This document shows, in pieces, positions 27,171-36,057 of a stretch of 64,000 nt of DNA. The position numbers and the translations under genes are program-made. Origin of the DNA: Pseudomonadales bacterium (GTDB lineage: Bacteria; Pseudomonadota; Gammaproteobacteria; Pseudomonadales; Ketobacteraceae); the NCBI GenBank assembly GCA_020062665.1, contig JAGUVW010000013.1:186001-250000 (forward strand). The letters are read 5' to 3'. How positions within the stretch are numbered: the stretch's first letter is position 1; each line of letters opens with the position of its first letter. The notes below the pieces were generated by a model, which worked only from the letters and a program-made list of their open reading frames with translations, made no database searches and had not been told where the DNA came from.

Positions 27171-27401
27171 GTGACTAGGATCGCAAAAAACACCATCCAA
27201 GGCGACGCACTGACAGTCGAGTTCACCGTATTGAACATTCACTGCCTGGGGCTGAACGGTGGCCCTGCGTTCAAGCACGACGAAGCGTTCTCGCTCAATA
27301 TTGCCGCTGAAGATCAAGCTGAAACTGAGCGGGCGTTCGCTGCAATGAAGACCATGAAGAAATTCGACATCGCCGTGATCGAAGCGGCGGTTCGTTGCTA
27401 G
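27171..27401 (+). pseudogene. Remnant of a PhnB-like VOC protein with two internal deletions
   Basis: 76 codons from GTG 27171, which has GGAG 7 nt upstream. The middle, LTVEFTVLNIHCLGLNGGP followed by FKHDEAFSLNIAAEDQAET, is the central strand block of PhnB/3-demethylubiquinone-type VOC proteins. It runs directly into a C-terminal FAAMKTMKKFDIAVIEAA, which in intact members comes about 50 residues later. The usual first 45 residues are also reduced to a few. Family members are about 130-160 aa. The frame is intact, so it may still be expressed, but the metal/ligand barrel is incomplete; a decayed gene is the best reading. GC content is host-like, unlike the NTPase gene just upstream. Confidence 0.65.
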
Positions 27402-27458
27402 AGGCCAGCGCTAACCGGCTGGCTTCCATTTATATACAACAAGGAAAAGGAGTACCTC

Positions 27459-27935
27459 ATGGATTACGACGACACACCCGATCAGTTCACCAACGAAATG
27501 CTGGTCTGGTTTGACAAGCAGTTGCAGAAAGTGGAAGACCGCCTGGAGCCGCTGATGATGGGCCTGTCCGCCGGGGAGCGGGAGACATTCCAGCGTGCGG
27601 GCGGTCAGGCGGTTACTGCCGGGCGCAAGGCGTTGGAGGTGGCGCAGGAATTCGAATACGCCGTTGGCATCGAGGTGGACGTAGAGGAATTCACCCGCCA
27701 GATGAACCAGCATGACAAGGCGCTCTGGATGCTGCAGCGCATTCAACCTTTTGTGCAGAAGCTGGAAGACACAGTAACAGCCGCGCGCTTTCAGCTGTTT
27801 CTTCACACCCAGGATGTATGGTGCGAGGCCAAGGCATCCGAAGATCCCGGCCTGGCGCGGGCGGCGGTTGCGCTGGAGCAGGTGATGTTCCCCAAGCGCA
27901 ACCGCAAGCGACAGGATCTGGATTCCAACGATTGA
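27459..27935 (+). CDS. Protein of unknown function, helical
   Basis: 158 aa with an AAGGAG ribosome site 7 nt before the ATG and host-like codon use, so confidently coding. Helical and acidic at the N-terminus (MDYDDTPDQFTNEMLVWFDKQ), with heptad-like stretches (KQLQKVEDRLEPLMM; KALWMLQRIQPFVQKLEDTV) and a basic C-terminal tail (FPKRNRKRQDLD). No Cys cluster, signal peptide or membrane helix. Family not recognised. It converges on the LysR gene with a 22-bp gap. Confidence 0.75.
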   Translation: MDYDDTPDQFTNEMLVWFDKQLQKVEDRLEPLMMGLSAGERETFQRAGGQAVTAGRKALEVAQEFEYAVGIEVDVEEFTRQMNQHDKALWMLQRIQPFVQKLEDTVTAARFQLFLHTQDVWCEAKASEDPGLARAAVALEQVMFPKRNRKRQDLDSND

Positions 27936-27957
27936 GGCACGCTGCCTGCAGTGACAT

Positions 27958-28863
27958 TCAGTCTTCGTCGATGGCGGCGTAACGCTCGGCAAGGAAGTCA
28001 ATCAATGCACGCACCGACGGCAGCAGTCCGCGGCGGGTGGGAAACACGATATGAATGACTTCCCGTCGGGGTGTCCATTGCGGCAGGACATGCACCAGTT
28101 CGCCTTCTTCAATATATTTTTCCACCATCAACGCGGGCAGTTGCACGATGCCAACGCCCGCCTTCGCGGCCATCAGTAGCGCGCTCATATCGGTGGTGAT
28201 GTAGCGTGGCACATGTGGCACCACCATTTGCGTGCCTTGCGCATCAGCCAGAATCCACTGATGATTTTCTTGTGGGGTTGCCCGGCTCATGCTGGGCCAT
28301 CTCGCCAGTGCCTCTGGTGAATCCGGCAGACCGAAGCGCTCTACCAGTGCCGGATTGGCCACCAGGCACTGGCCCCGGTCGGACAGAATGCGCAAGGCCA
28401 GATCGCTGTCTTCCAGGGGCCTTGGTCGTACACGCAACGCAATATCAATGCCTTCACCCAGCACATCCACCCGCCTGTTGGTCGCTTCCAGTTGCACAGC
28501 AACTTTGGGGTAGCGAACCATGAACTGCGCGAGCATGTCCCCCACATGAAAATTCAGCAGCCCAATAGGGCAGGTCATCCGGATCGTGCCGCAAGGTTCG
28601 TCCCGCAGACTGTCGATCGCGGCCTGGGCTGATTCCGCTTCGATCAGCATCGCGCGACAGTGCTGGTAGTAGCGCTCCCCCACTTCGGTGATGCTGAATT
28701 GCCGGCTGGATCGCTGTATCAGGCGGACGCCCAGCTCTTCTTCCAACTGACTGATGCGGCGACTCAGCTTGGATTTGGGAATGCCCAGGGCCCGGCTGGC
28801 AGCGGCAAAGCTACGGTTTTCAATCACTTGGGCAAAGTAGTAGAGGTTGTTGAGATCCTGCAT
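27958..28863 (-). CDS. LysR-family transcriptional regulator
   Basis: 301 aa. The N-terminal winged helix is the LysR type: NNLYYFAQVIENRSFAAASRALGIPKSKLSRRISQLEEELGVRLIQR (about residues 4-50), then the PBP-like effector domain (GTIRMTCPIGLLNFHVGDML). It belongs to the CrgA/DsdC-like group common in proteobacteria. Divergent from the isochorismatase gene with a 123-bp gap that contains a palindromic T-N11-A box at 28904-28924, as usual for LysR control of a divergent target. The inducer is unknown. Confidence 0.95.
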   Translation of the reverse strand: MQDLNNLYYFAQVIENRSFAAASRALGIPKSKLSRRISQLEEELGVRLIQRSSRQFSITEVGERYYQHCRAMLIEAESAQAAIDSLRDEPCGTIRMTCPIGLLNFHVGDMLAQFMVRYPKVAVQLEATNRRVDVLGEGIDIALRVRPRPLEDSDLALRILSDRGQCLVANPALVERFGLPDSPEALARWPSMSRATPQENHQWILADAQGTQMVVPHVPRYITTDMSALLMAAKAGVGIVQLPALMVEKYIEEGELVHVLPQWTPRREVIHIVFPTRRGLLPSVRALIDFLAERYAAIDED

Positions 28864-28903
28864 GCTGGCGGGCCGCTATCGTTTCATGGATGGAACGCAG
28901 AGT

Positions 28904-28924
28904 TGCATTATAGTGATCTATGCA
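28904..28924. promoter_or_regulatory. LysR box (TGCAT-N11-ATGCA)
   Basis: Half sites TGCAT at 28904-28908 and ATGCA at 28920-28924 give exactly the T-N11-A geometry of LysR-type operators, midway between the divergent lysR and isochorismatase genes. Confidence 0.7.
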
Positions 28925-28986
28925 GGCTTTTGTTCCAACCATAAGCTTGGATGCTGTCGACAACAACTCACTGAAGGAGCTGGACC

Positions 28987-29607
28987 ATGGCTTTTCAATA
29001 CAAGCGTCTCGATAAAGACAATGTTGCGTTGCTGATGGTGGATCATCAAGCCGGCCTGCTGTCGCTGGTGCGGGATTTCACGCCCGATGATTTCAAGAAC
29101 AATGTGCTGGCACTGGCCGATATCGCAAAGTTTTTTGAGATCCCCACTATTCTCACCACCAGTTTTGAAACCGGCCCGAACGGCCCGCTGGTGCCGGAAC
29201 TGAAGCAGATGTTTCCCAAGGCACCTTATTTTGCGCGTCCTGGCCAGATCAACGCCTGGGACAATGATGATTTCGTCAAGGCTGTGAAAGCCACCGGCAA
29301 AAAACAGCTGCTGGTGGCCGGTGTGGTAACGGAGGTGTGTGTGAGTTTTCCGGTGCTGTCGGCGCTGGCCGAGGGTTTTGATGTGTTCGTGGTTACGGAC
29401 GCTTCTGGCACCTTTAATCAGACGACCCGCGATGCAGCATGGAGCCGGATGGAGCAGGCCGGCGCGCAGCTGATGACGTGGTTTGCGGTGGGATGCGAAC
29501 TGCACCGTGACTGGCGTAACGACATCGAGGGTTTTGGCGGCTTGCTGGCGGCGCACCTGCCACAGTACGCCAACCTGATCCAAAGCTACACCGCGCAGAA
29601 AGCCTGA
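28987..29607 (+). CDS. Isochorismatase-family hydrolase (YcaC-like)
   Basis: 206 aa cysteine hydrolase. Catalytic Asp in LLMVDHQAGLLSLV, the Lys-containing loop GKKQLLVAGVVTEVC, and the nucleophilic Cys in VVTEVCVSFPVL match YcaC, whose physiological substrate is unsettled. The cis-peptide region preceding Cys is preserved. GGAG lies 7 nt before the ATG. Target of the adjacent LysR regulator by divergent arrangement. Its 3' end overlaps the convergent wax-ester synthase gene by 22 bp. The exact substrate is not predictable. Confidence 0.92.
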   Translation: MAFQYKRLDKDNVALLMVDHQAGLLSLVRDFTPDDFKNNVLALADIAKFFEIPTILTTSFETGPNGPLVPELKQMFPKAPYFARPGQINAWDNDDFVKAVKATGKKQLLVAGVVTEVCVSFPVLSALAEGFDVFVVTDASGTFNQTTRDAAWSRMEQAGAQLMTWFAVGCELHRDWRNDIEGFGGLLAAHLPQYANLIQSYTAQKA

Positions 29608-31025
29608 GCCTGCTGCGTGCTGCCAGTGATATCGCTGGCAGCACGTTTCAACTCATCAAACACCGTCTCAAACAACTGCGCAATCTGCGCCACATCCGCC
29701 ACCAGATCCTTGTCCACGTGAATCGCAAAACCCACGCAATCTTCGTAGCTGGCCAGCGAGATATTCACGCCCACCCCTTCCATCACCGGGCCCAATGGGT
29801 ACATGGCTTCGATCTTGTTGCCCGCCAGATAGAGGGGTTGCTGTGGACCTGGCACGTTCGAGACGATAACGTTGTGCACCGGCGCCATGCGTTCAACCAG
29901 CCCCAGTGACGTATACAACCGCACCGCCAGATTGAAGGCGCCCGGTGTGTTGAACTCCGCCCAGTCCCGCAGGATGGTGGCACCAATGGCATCGATATCC
30001 TGCTTGGCGCATTCGGTTTGCAGGTGCACGTACCTGAGTCGTTCCAGCGGATCTTCGATATCAGTGCCGAGCGCGGCCCACATGCCAGATACCTGATTGT
30101 TGACATCCTTCATCTGCGCGCGGCTGCGCACGGAAATCGGCACCATTGCGATCAGGGATTTTTGCGGCAGATCATTGTGCCTTTGCAAGTAACGCCGCAA
30201 CACGCCACCGCACACCGCCAGCACCACATCATTCACCGTGGCGCCAGTGATGCGTTTCACCTGTTTGAGGTCGCGCAGTGACAGATGGGCAAACGCCACA
30301 TCACGATGCTTGCCGATGCGGCGATTGAAGTGCGTGCGTGGTGCAGTGAGTGGCAGCGGCGCTTCGGCAGCGTGTTCACCGCGATGACGCCCCACCAGTG
30401 TACGTGCGCCCTGGTAAGTTTCCTTCAGCAGATTGAGCAGGCGGCCGGTGGTTTTGACGCGGGAGCGCAATGCATGAAACAGCATTTCCGCCGAACCGGG
30501 CACCGTTTCCACCTGAGCCGGCGGCGCCCACTTCGCTTCCTGGATATCTGCCTCTTCATCGAACAGATGGCGCAGCAGCGCGGTGCCGGACACACCATCC
30601 ACAGCGGCATGATGCACTTTGATCATCAGGGCGATGCGTTCATCTTCGAGCCCCTCCACCACCCAGGCTTCCCACAGGGGATAACGGCGATCGAGGGGGC
30701 GCGTCATGATCTGGCCCAGCATGCGGCCCAGATCCCGCAACTGGCCCGGCGCCGGCAAGGTGAACTGGCGGATGTGGTTGAGAATGTTGAAATCGGGATC
30801 TTCGATCCAGAGCGGATGATTCAGATTGAGCGGCACTTCCACCAACCGGCGGCGGAAAGCGGCTTCGCGGTTCACCCGTGATTCGATGCGCTCCACCAGC
30901 TTGGGAAAACTGTAGCCTCCGGGCGTGTTGCGGGTGTCGCACACTGCGACGAATGCCACCTGCATCTGCATGGTGGGCGTTTCGAGATAGAGAAACGAGG
31001 CGTCGAGGCCGGACAATCGTTCCAT
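29586..31025 (-). CDS. Wax ester synthase/diacylglycerol acyltransferase (WS/DGAT)
   Basis: 479 aa. The acyltransferase active site HHxxxDG is present as KVHHAAVDGVSG (about residue 135). The start is ATG 31025 (MERLSGLDASFLYLETP, the standard WS/DGAT N-terminus); the longer frame to 31151 would run into the terminator and thiolase gene. Other family blocks are PLWIEDPDFNILNHIRQ, NDVVLAVCGGVLRRYL and VIVSNVPGPQQPLYLAGNKI. The enzyme esterifies fatty alcohols or diacylglycerol with acyl-CoA to make storage wax esters or TAG. It is separated from the upstream thiolase gene by a terminator, so it has its own promoter. In a steroid degrader it could bank surplus acyl-CoA (inference). Confidence 0.93.
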   Translation of the reverse strand: MERLSGLDASFLYLETPTMQMQVAFVAVCDTRNTPGGYSFPKLVERIESRVNREAAFRRRLVEVPLNLNHPLWIEDPDFNILNHIRQFTLPAPGQLRDLGRMLGQIMTRPLDRRYPLWEAWVVEGLEDERIALMIKVHHAAVDGVSGTALLRHLFDEEADIQEAKWAPPAQVETVPGSAEMLFHALRSRVKTTGRLLNLLKETYQGARTLVGRHRGEHAAEAPLPLTAPRTHFNRRIGKHRDVAFAHLSLRDLKQVKRITGATVNDVVLAVCGGVLRRYLQRHNDLPQKSLIAMVPISVRSRAQMKDVNNQVSGMWAALGTDIEDPLERLRYVHLQTECAKQDIDAIGATILRDWAEFNTPGAFNLAVRLYTSLGLVERMAPVHNVIVSNVPGPQQPLYLAGNKIEAMYPLGPVMEGVGVNISLASYEDCVGFAIHVDKDLVADVAQIAQLFETVFDELKRAASDITGSTQQAQAFCAV

Positions 31026-31050
31026 GACAGTGAATTCCTTGCGAGCGGAG

Positions 31051-31078
31051 AAAAAGGCGGAGCCGAAAGCCCCGCCTT
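31051..31078 (-). terminator. Intrinsic terminator after the thiolase gene
   Basis: A 7-bp GC-rich stem (31054-31060 with 31072-31078) followed on the minus strand by a T-run (31055-31051), directly after the thiolase stop codon. It closes the leftward HIP-degradation run. Confidence 0.8.
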
Positions 31079-31086
31079 GTGTAGGA

Positions 31087-32289
31087 TCAGAAAACTTCGA
31101 ACAGGCCGGCGGCACCCATGCCGCCACCGATGCACATGGTGATGACGACATATTTCACGCCACGGCGTTTGCCTTCCAACAGGGCGTGGCCCACCATGCG
31201 CGCGCCGCTCATGCCGAACGGGTGGCCGATGGCGATGGCGCCGCCGTTGACGTTGAGTTTGTCGTTGTCGATGCCCAGTTGTTCGGCGCAGTAGAGCACC
31301 TGGCAGGCAAACGCTTCGTTCAGTTCCCACAGGCCGATGTCATCCACTTTCAGGCCATGACGCTTGAGCAGCTTCGGCACTGCGAATACCGGGCCGATGC
31401 CCATTTCGTCGGCCTTGCAGCCGGCAACCGCCAAGCCGCGATACGCCCCCAGGGGCTGCAGGCCCAGCTTTGCCGCCAGCTTGCTGTCCATCAACAGCGA
31501 TGCAGCGGCGCCGTCGGAAAGCTGCGACGCATTGCCGGCGGTAATGAATTTGCCCTGCTTCACCCACTGGCCGTCTTTCCACACTGGCTCCAGCTTCTGC
31601 AGTCCTGCCAGGGTGGTGTCGCCACGATTGCACTCGTCCAGGCTGATGGTGACGGTTTTGTAGGTGGTTTCGTTGGTTTCTTTGTTGAAGTTGGCTTTCT
31701 GCACGGTCATCGGCACGATTTCGCCATCGAACAGGCCGGCCTTTTGCGCAGCGTAAGTACGCTGCTGGCTTTGCAGGGAATAGATGTCCTGCGCTTCGCG
31801 GGAAATGTTGTAGCGTTGGGCAACGATCTCTGCGGTTTCGATCATCGGAATGTAGGCGGTGGGATCGATGGCAGTGACGGTTTTCGATACGCTACGATGA
31901 GTATTCTTGAATTTGTTCTGGGTCAGCGAGATGGATTCCACACCGCCGGCCACAGCCACATCGTATTCGTTGCAGATGATGCTTTTGGCTGCGGTGGCGA
32001 TGGACATCAGGCCGGATGAGCACTGACGCTCGATGGCCATGCCTGCGGTGGTGTCCGGCAATCCACCAGCAACTGCGCACAGGCGGCCCAGGTTATAGGC
32101 TTGCGTGCCCTGCTGTGCGGCGGCACCGAAAATGCAGTCGTCCACCAGCGCGGGATCGATGCCGGCATTGGCGATAACGGCGCGCACTACATGGCCACCC
32201 AGTGCCGGTGCTTCGGTGTCGTTGAAGGCACCACGGAAGGATTTGCCCAGAGCGGTACGGGCGGTGGAGACGATGACGGCTTCGCGCAT
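31087..32289 (-). CDS. Thiolase (acetyl-CoA acetyltransferase family)
   Basis: 400 aa degradative-type thiolase. Acyl-accepting Cys in [13 protein letters not shown] (about residue 90), His in [20 protein letters not shown] and the second Cys in [14 protein letters not shown]. It cleaves a 3-ketoacyl-CoA with CoA. It is the distal gene of the maoC-thiolase end of the leftward HIP cluster, 29 bp after maoC, and is distinct in sequence from the FadA6-like thiolase at 37088-38236. It probably serves one beta-oxidation round on the opened C/D-ring chain or a side chain; which one cannot be told. Confidence 0.93.
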   Translation of the reverse strand: MREAVIVSTARTALGKSFRGAFNDTEAPALGGHVVRAVIANAGIDPALVDDCIFGAAAQQGTQAYNLGRLCAVAGGLPDTTAGMAIERQCSSGLMSIATAAKSIICNEYDVAVAGGVESISLTQNKFKNTHRSVSKTVTAIDPTAYIPMIETAEIVAQRYNISREAQDIYSLQSQQRTYAAQKAGLFDGEIVPMTVQKANFNKETNETTYKTVTISLDECNRGDTTLAGLQKLEPVWKDGQWVKQGKFITAGNASQLSDGAAASLLMDSKLAAKLGLQPLGAYRGLAVAGCKADEMGIGPVFAVPKLLKRHGLKVDDIGLWELNEAFACQVLYCAEQLGIDNDKLNVNGGAIAIGHPFGMSGARMVGHALLEGKRRGVKYVVITMCIGGGMGAAGLFEVF

Positions 32290-32318
32290 GTTAGTAATCC
32301 TGTTTCTTCAGTTTGAAT

Positions 32319-32780
32319 TTATTGAGCCGGGAAATAACGTGAAATCGTATCCACCACACAGGCGGGACGATCACTGCCTTCGATTTCCACGGTGACGCGC
32401 ACAGTGGACTGCACGCCGCCTTTCACATTTTCAACAGCAATCAGTTCACCCACACCACGCACCCGCGAACCGACTTTCACCGGCGAGGGAAAACGCAGTT
32501 TGTCGGCACCATAATTCACGCCCATGCTGATGCCCTGCACGTCAATGATCTCGGGCAGGAACATGTTCACCAGCGACAGCGTCAGATAGCCGTGGGCGAT
32601 GGTGGTGCCGAAGGGGCCGTCTTTGGCTTTTTCCGGATCGACGTGAATCCACTGATGATCGCCGGTGGCATCGGCAAACAGGTTGATGCGCTGCTGGTCG
32701 ATGGTTAGCCACTGGCTTTCACCCAGTCTTTCACCCACGGCGGCTTCCAGTTCAAACGGGGTTTTGAATACTCTTGGCAT
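32319..32780 (-). CDS. MaoC-family (R)-specific enoyl-CoA hydratase
   Basis: 153 aa hot-dog protein from ATG 32780 (GAGG 6 nt upstream). The catalytic Asp/His pair is in FADATGDHQWIHVDPEKA and the substrate loop is PFGTTIAHGYLTLSL, the full hydratase 2 signature. It adds water to trans-2-enoyl-CoA. It lies 8 bp after ipdF and 29 bp before the thiolase gene. Nodulation-N-like MaoC proteins of this length act as homodimers. It may hydrate an intermediate after FadE action in the C/D-ring pathway (inference). Confidence 0.92.
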   Translation of the reverse strand: MPRVFKTPFELEAAVGERLGESQWLTIDQQRINLFADATGDHQWIHVDPEKAKDGPFGTTIAHGYLTLSLVNMFLPEIIDVQGISMGVNYGADKLRFPSPVKVGSRVRGVGELIAVENVKGGVQSTVRVTVEIEGSDRPACVVDTISRYFPAQ

Positions 32781-32788
32781 GGCTGGCC

Positions 32789-33580
32789 TCACGCGCGCTG
32801 GCTGGAGCAGGAGATGATTTCACCGGTCAGGTAGCTGGAATAATCCGACGCCAGGAAGATCATGATGTTCGCCACTTCCCAGACTTCGGCGCCACGGCCA
32901 TAGGCTTCGCGGCTTTCCAGTTCTTTCAGCAATGCTTCCGGTGCGGATTTTTTCAGCATCGGGTGCACGGCCAGTGACGGTGATACCGCGTTGATGCGCA
33001 CGCCGAAGTCAGCGGCTTCCAGTGCAGCACAGCGGGTCAGCGCCATCACGCCGGCTTTTGCGGCGGCGTAGTGGGATTGTTCTTTCTGCGCGCGCCAACC
33101 CAGCACGGATGCGTTGTTGACGATCGCGCCGCCCTGCCCTCGCGCCTTCATCACTTTCAGCATGTAGCGGGTCATGCGCATGGTGCCGTTCAGGGTGACG
33201 TCGAGCACTTTGTTCCACTCGTCGTCTTCCATGTCGATCAGCAGCTTGGTGGTGCCCAGGCCGGCGTTGTTGATCAGCACGTCCACGCCCTGAAGCTTGT
33301 CTTCGGCGAAGTTGATCAGGGCCTGCACATCGGCTTCCACCGCCACGTTGCATTTCAGGCCCCACACGGCGGCGAGGCCGGTTTCTTCTTTCAGTTTTTG
33401 CACTGATTGTTCCAGGCGGCCTTCATGCACGTCACTGATGACGATGCCGCGACAGCCTTCTTCCACCGCTTTTTTCGCGGCGGCAAAACCGATGCCGGCA
33501 CCGGCCGCAGCGGTGATCAATACGGATTTGCCTTTCAGCAGGCCGTGTCCGGGCACATAGGTTGGATTATGAATGTCCAT
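32789..33580 (-). CDS. ipdF: IpdF-type SDR (hydroxy-HIP-CoA reductase/dehydrogenase)
   Basis: 263 aa SDR closely matching the IpdF pattern: HGLLKGKSVLITAAAGAGIG at the N-terminus, VNNASVLGWRAQKEQSHYAAAKAG around the catalytic Ser and Tyr-x-x-x-Lys, then GVMALTRCAALEAADFGVRINAVSPSLA and LASDYSSYLTGEIIS. IpdF interconverts the 5-hydroxyl and 5-keto of HIP-CoA derivatives. An AGGAG site precedes the ATG. It lies 18 bp after fadE30, as expected for an HIP operon. The recognition rests on long conserved blocks I know from the actinobacterial protein, so confidence is high. Confidence 0.9.
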   Translation of the reverse strand: MDIHNPTYVPGHGLLKGKSVLITAAAGAGIGFAAAKKAVEEGCRGIVISDVHEGRLEQSVQKLKEETGLAAVWGLKCNVAVEADVQALINFAEDKLQGVDVLINNAGLGTTKLLIDMEDDEWNKVLDVTLNGTMRMTRYMLKVMKARGQGGAIVNNASVLGWRAQKEQSHYAAAKAGVMALTRCAALEAADFGVRINAVSPSLAVHPMLKKSAPEALLKELESREAYGRGAEVWEVANIMIFLASDYSSYLTGEIISCSSQRA

Positions 33581-33598
33581 GATGACTCCTGTTGAATG

Positions 33599-34792
33599 CT
33601 ATCCACGCGGTTCCTTGGGCATGCCCAGGCCGCGTTCGGCGATGATGTTGCGCTGGATCTGGTTGGTGCCACCATAAATGGTGTCGCTGCGCACGAACAG
33701 GTACATGGCCTGCAGGCGGCTCAGCTGATAAGGCGTACCTTCGAGTATCTGGCTTTCCGGCCCCATCACGTCCATCGCCAGTTCACCCAGTGCGCGGTGC
33801 CAGGTGGCCCAGTACAGTTTGTAGATCAGTGCTTCCTTCTGCAGGGAGCCGTCGCTGCCGGATTGACCCGACAGCATGCGCAGCGAGTTGTAGCGCATGA
33901 TCTTCAGTTCTGCGTGAGCCTTGGCGATGCGCTGGCGGATGATCGGATCTTTTGCGGCACCGTTCTGTTTGGCCAGTGCAATCACTTCATCCAGTTCGTT
34001 CTGGAACTGCATCTGCTGGCCCAGGGTAGACACACCGCGTTCGAAGCCCAGCAGGCCCATTGCCACCTTCCAGCCGTCGCCCGGTGCGCCCACGATGTCG
34101 TCGGCATCACACTCGGCATCATCGAAGAACACTTCATTGAATTCGCTGGTGCCGGTGATTTGCTGGATAGGCCGCACGGTGACGCCGGGCTGATCCATCT
34201 TCAGCAGGAAAAAGCCCAGGCCCTTGTGGCCGCTGGAGTTGGCGTCAGTGCGCGCAATCACGAAGCAGTAATGGGCTTCCTGGGCCAGTGAGGTCCAGAC
34301 TTTCTGGCCGTTGAGAATCCACTTGTTTTTTTCCGCATCGAAGCGGGCCTTGGTTTTCACATTGGCCAGATCGGAACCGGCGCCGGGTTCGGAATAGCCC
34401 TGGCACCACAGATCCGTGCCAGCGACGATGCCCGGCAGATATTTATGCTTTTGCGCGTCGGTGCCGAACGCGATGATGGTGGGGCCTGCCAAGCCTTCGC
34501 CGATGTGGCCGACACGGCCGGGACCACCGGCACGGGCGTATTCCTCGAAGAAAATCACCTGCTGTTCGATGCTGCAGCCACGGCCGCCGTATTGTTTGGG
34601 CCAGCCCACGCAGGTCCAGCCGCCCGCCGCGAGCGTTTTTTCCCACTGCTGACGTTCGTGCTGGAACATGTGCTCATCGCCGGGGCCGCCGCGGAAGCGG
34701 ATTTTTGCGAAGTCGCCGGTGAGATTGACGTTGAGCCACTGGGCCACTTCCTGGCGGAATTGCTCATCGGCAGGACTGAAACTCAGTTTCAT
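33599..34792 (-). CDS. fadE30: Acyl-CoA dehydrogenase, FadE30 type
   Basis: 397 aa. Full ACAD fold with CQGYSEPGAGSDLANVKTKA, the FAD-contact segment ILNGQKVWTSLAQ, TGTSEFNEVFFDDAECDADDIVGAPGDGWKVAMGLLGFERG and YGGTNQIQRNIIAERGLGMP. These blocks match FadE30, which dehydrogenates 5-OH-HIP-CoA and starts C-ring attack. ATG 34792 overlaps the upstream fadE stop as ATGA; the longer frame to 34819 is rejected. The overlap implies translational coupling with the neighbouring ACAD and a possible heteromeric complex. Confidence 0.88.
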   Translation of the reverse strand: MKLSFSPADEQFRQEVAQWLNVNLTGDFAKIRFRGGPGDEHMFQHERQQWEKTLAAGGWTCVGWPKQYGGRGCSIEQQVIFFEEYARAGGPGRVGHIGEGLAGPTIIAFGTDAQKHKYLPGIVAGTDLWCQGYSEPGAGSDLANVKTKARFDAEKNKWILNGQKVWTSLAQEAHYCFVIARTDANSSGHKGLGFFLLKMDQPGVTVRPIQQITGTSEFNEVFFDDAECDADDIVGAPGDGWKVAMGLLGFERGVSTLGQQMQFQNELDEVIALAKQNGAAKDPIIRQRIAKAHAELKIMRYNSLRMLSGQSGSDGSLQKEALIYKLYWATWHRALGELAMDVMGPESQILEGTPYQLSRLQAMYLFVRSDTIYGGTNQIQRNIIAERGLGMPKEPRG

Positions 34793-35973
34793 GCAGCGCC
34801 CTCCTGATCCAGCAGCCACTGCGCCAGACGTTCACGATGATAGGCGCCGGTCCCCAGGAAATGTTCCGATGCCTTGGCGCGTTTGAAATGCAAATGCACA
34901 TCGTATTCCCAGGTGAAGCCCACACCACCGTGCATCTGCAAGCATTCGGCGGCGTTTTTGAAATAGGCGTCGGAACAGTAGGATTTGGCGATGCTGGCAG
35001 CTTCGGATAGCTCACCCGCCAATGGGCCGCCTTCCAGCGCTTCCTGCGCAACGCAGGCGGCGTAGTAGACGCCGGAGCGCGCGACTTCAACCCGCAACAT
35101 CATGTCCGCAGCCTTGTGCTTGATGGCCTGAAAGCTGGCGATGCTGCGCCCGAACTGAACGCGCTCTTTGGTATAGGCAACCGCCATGTCCAGGCACTGC
35201 TGCGCGCCACCCATCTGTTCGGCAGCAAGCGCAATCGCCGCCAGATCCAGCACAGTTTGCAACCCAGGTGCCGCATTACCGGCTTTGCCCAGCAGGGCAC
35301 TGGCTGGCACACGCACGCGGTGCAATTGAATAGCAGATTGTTTACGGGTTTGATCCAGCGTCGGCAGTGTTTGACGGCTGACACCGGCAGTGTGCGCAGG
35401 CAATACGAACAGGCTGATGCCATGGGCGCCGACAGAACCGGGAAGCCGGGCGGCAACGATCAGCAACTCCGCTGACGCACCATCCACCACGTAACGATAT
35501 TCACCGCTCAGGATATAGTCCTGGCCGTCGGGCGTTGCAGTGGCGCTGATGGTGTCGGCATTCCAATTTCCACCGCGTTCACCGGCACTGCCATCGCACC
35601 AGGCCAAAGTGGCGGTGGTGCCAGCTGCCAGTTGCGGCAACCACTGCTTTTTCTGTTCATCGCTTCCCGCCAGCAGCAGGCTGTTCACACCCAGACACAC
35701 GCTGGCATAGAACGGTGAACACAGCAGATAGCGCCCCATCTGCTCCAGCATGGCCACCAGCTCGACATAACCCAGCCCCATCCCGCCAAACTGTTCTGGA
35801 ATGTGCAGCGCGGGCCACACCAGATCATTGCAGATCTGTTGCCAGAGTTGCCGGTCGTAGCCGGTGTCCGTTGCCATGGCCGCACGGATCGCTTCGCTGG
35901 TGGATACCTCGGCCAGGAACGCCTGGGCGGTATCGCGAATCATCAGCTGCTCGTCGGTGAATGCAAATTCCAT
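34789..35973 (-). CDS. Acyl-CoA dehydrogenase-like subunit (steroid FadE)
   Basis: 394 aa ACAD of the divergent type often paired in steroid pathways. It starts MEFAFTDEQLMIRDTAQAFL and has the C-terminal LQMHGGVGFTWEYDVHLHFKRA block, but the middle beta domain (CDGSAGERGGNWNADTIS) lacks the usual SEPGAGSD loop. This fits the beta-like partner of alpha2beta2 ACADs (FadE28/29, FadE31/32/33 group). It overlaps fadE30 by ATGA. A terminator-like hairpin lies between it and the upstream SDR, so it may head its own transcript. Exact FadE number not assigned. Confidence 0.87.
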   Translation of the reverse strand: MEFAFTDEQLMIRDTAQAFLAEVSTSEAIRAAMATDTGYDRQLWQQICNDLVWPALHIPEQFGGMGLGYVELVAMLEQMGRYLLCSPFYASVCLGVNSLLLAGSDEQKKQWLPQLAAGTTATLAWCDGSAGERGGNWNADTISATATPDGQDYILSGEYRYVVDGASAELLIVAARLPGSVGAHGISLFVLPAHTAGVSRQTLPTLDQTRKQSAIQLHRVRVPASALLGKAGNAAPGLQTVLDLAAIALAAEQMGGAQQCLDMAVAYTKERVQFGRSIASFQAIKHKAADMMLRVEVARSGVYYAACVAQEALEGGPLAGELSEAASIAKSYCSDAYFKNAAECLQMHGGVGFTWEYDVHLHFKRAKASEHFLGTGAYHRERLAQWLLDQEGAA

Positions 35974-35991
35974 ATCGAACCTGTGCAGATT

Positions 35992-36042
35992 AAAAAATCG
36001 GGGACAGTCAGTGAAAGGGGTGAAATATCAACTGCCCCCGAT
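35992..36042 (-). terminator. Terminator-like hairpin between SDR and fadE
   Basis: 36031-36042 pairs with 35997-36008 (12 bp, one mismatch) across a 22-nt loop, followed on the minus strand by a run of six T (35997-35992). It would end or attenuate the leftward transcript between the SDR and fadE genes. Confidence 0.6.
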
Positions 36043-36057
36043 AAACATGGGCAGCCT

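Noticed and set aside
21813-28863. Mobile element with integrase, tRNA target and direct repeats around the AT-rich gene
   Set aside because: No integrase, transposase, tRNA or matching direct repeats could be found; only composition suggests transfer.
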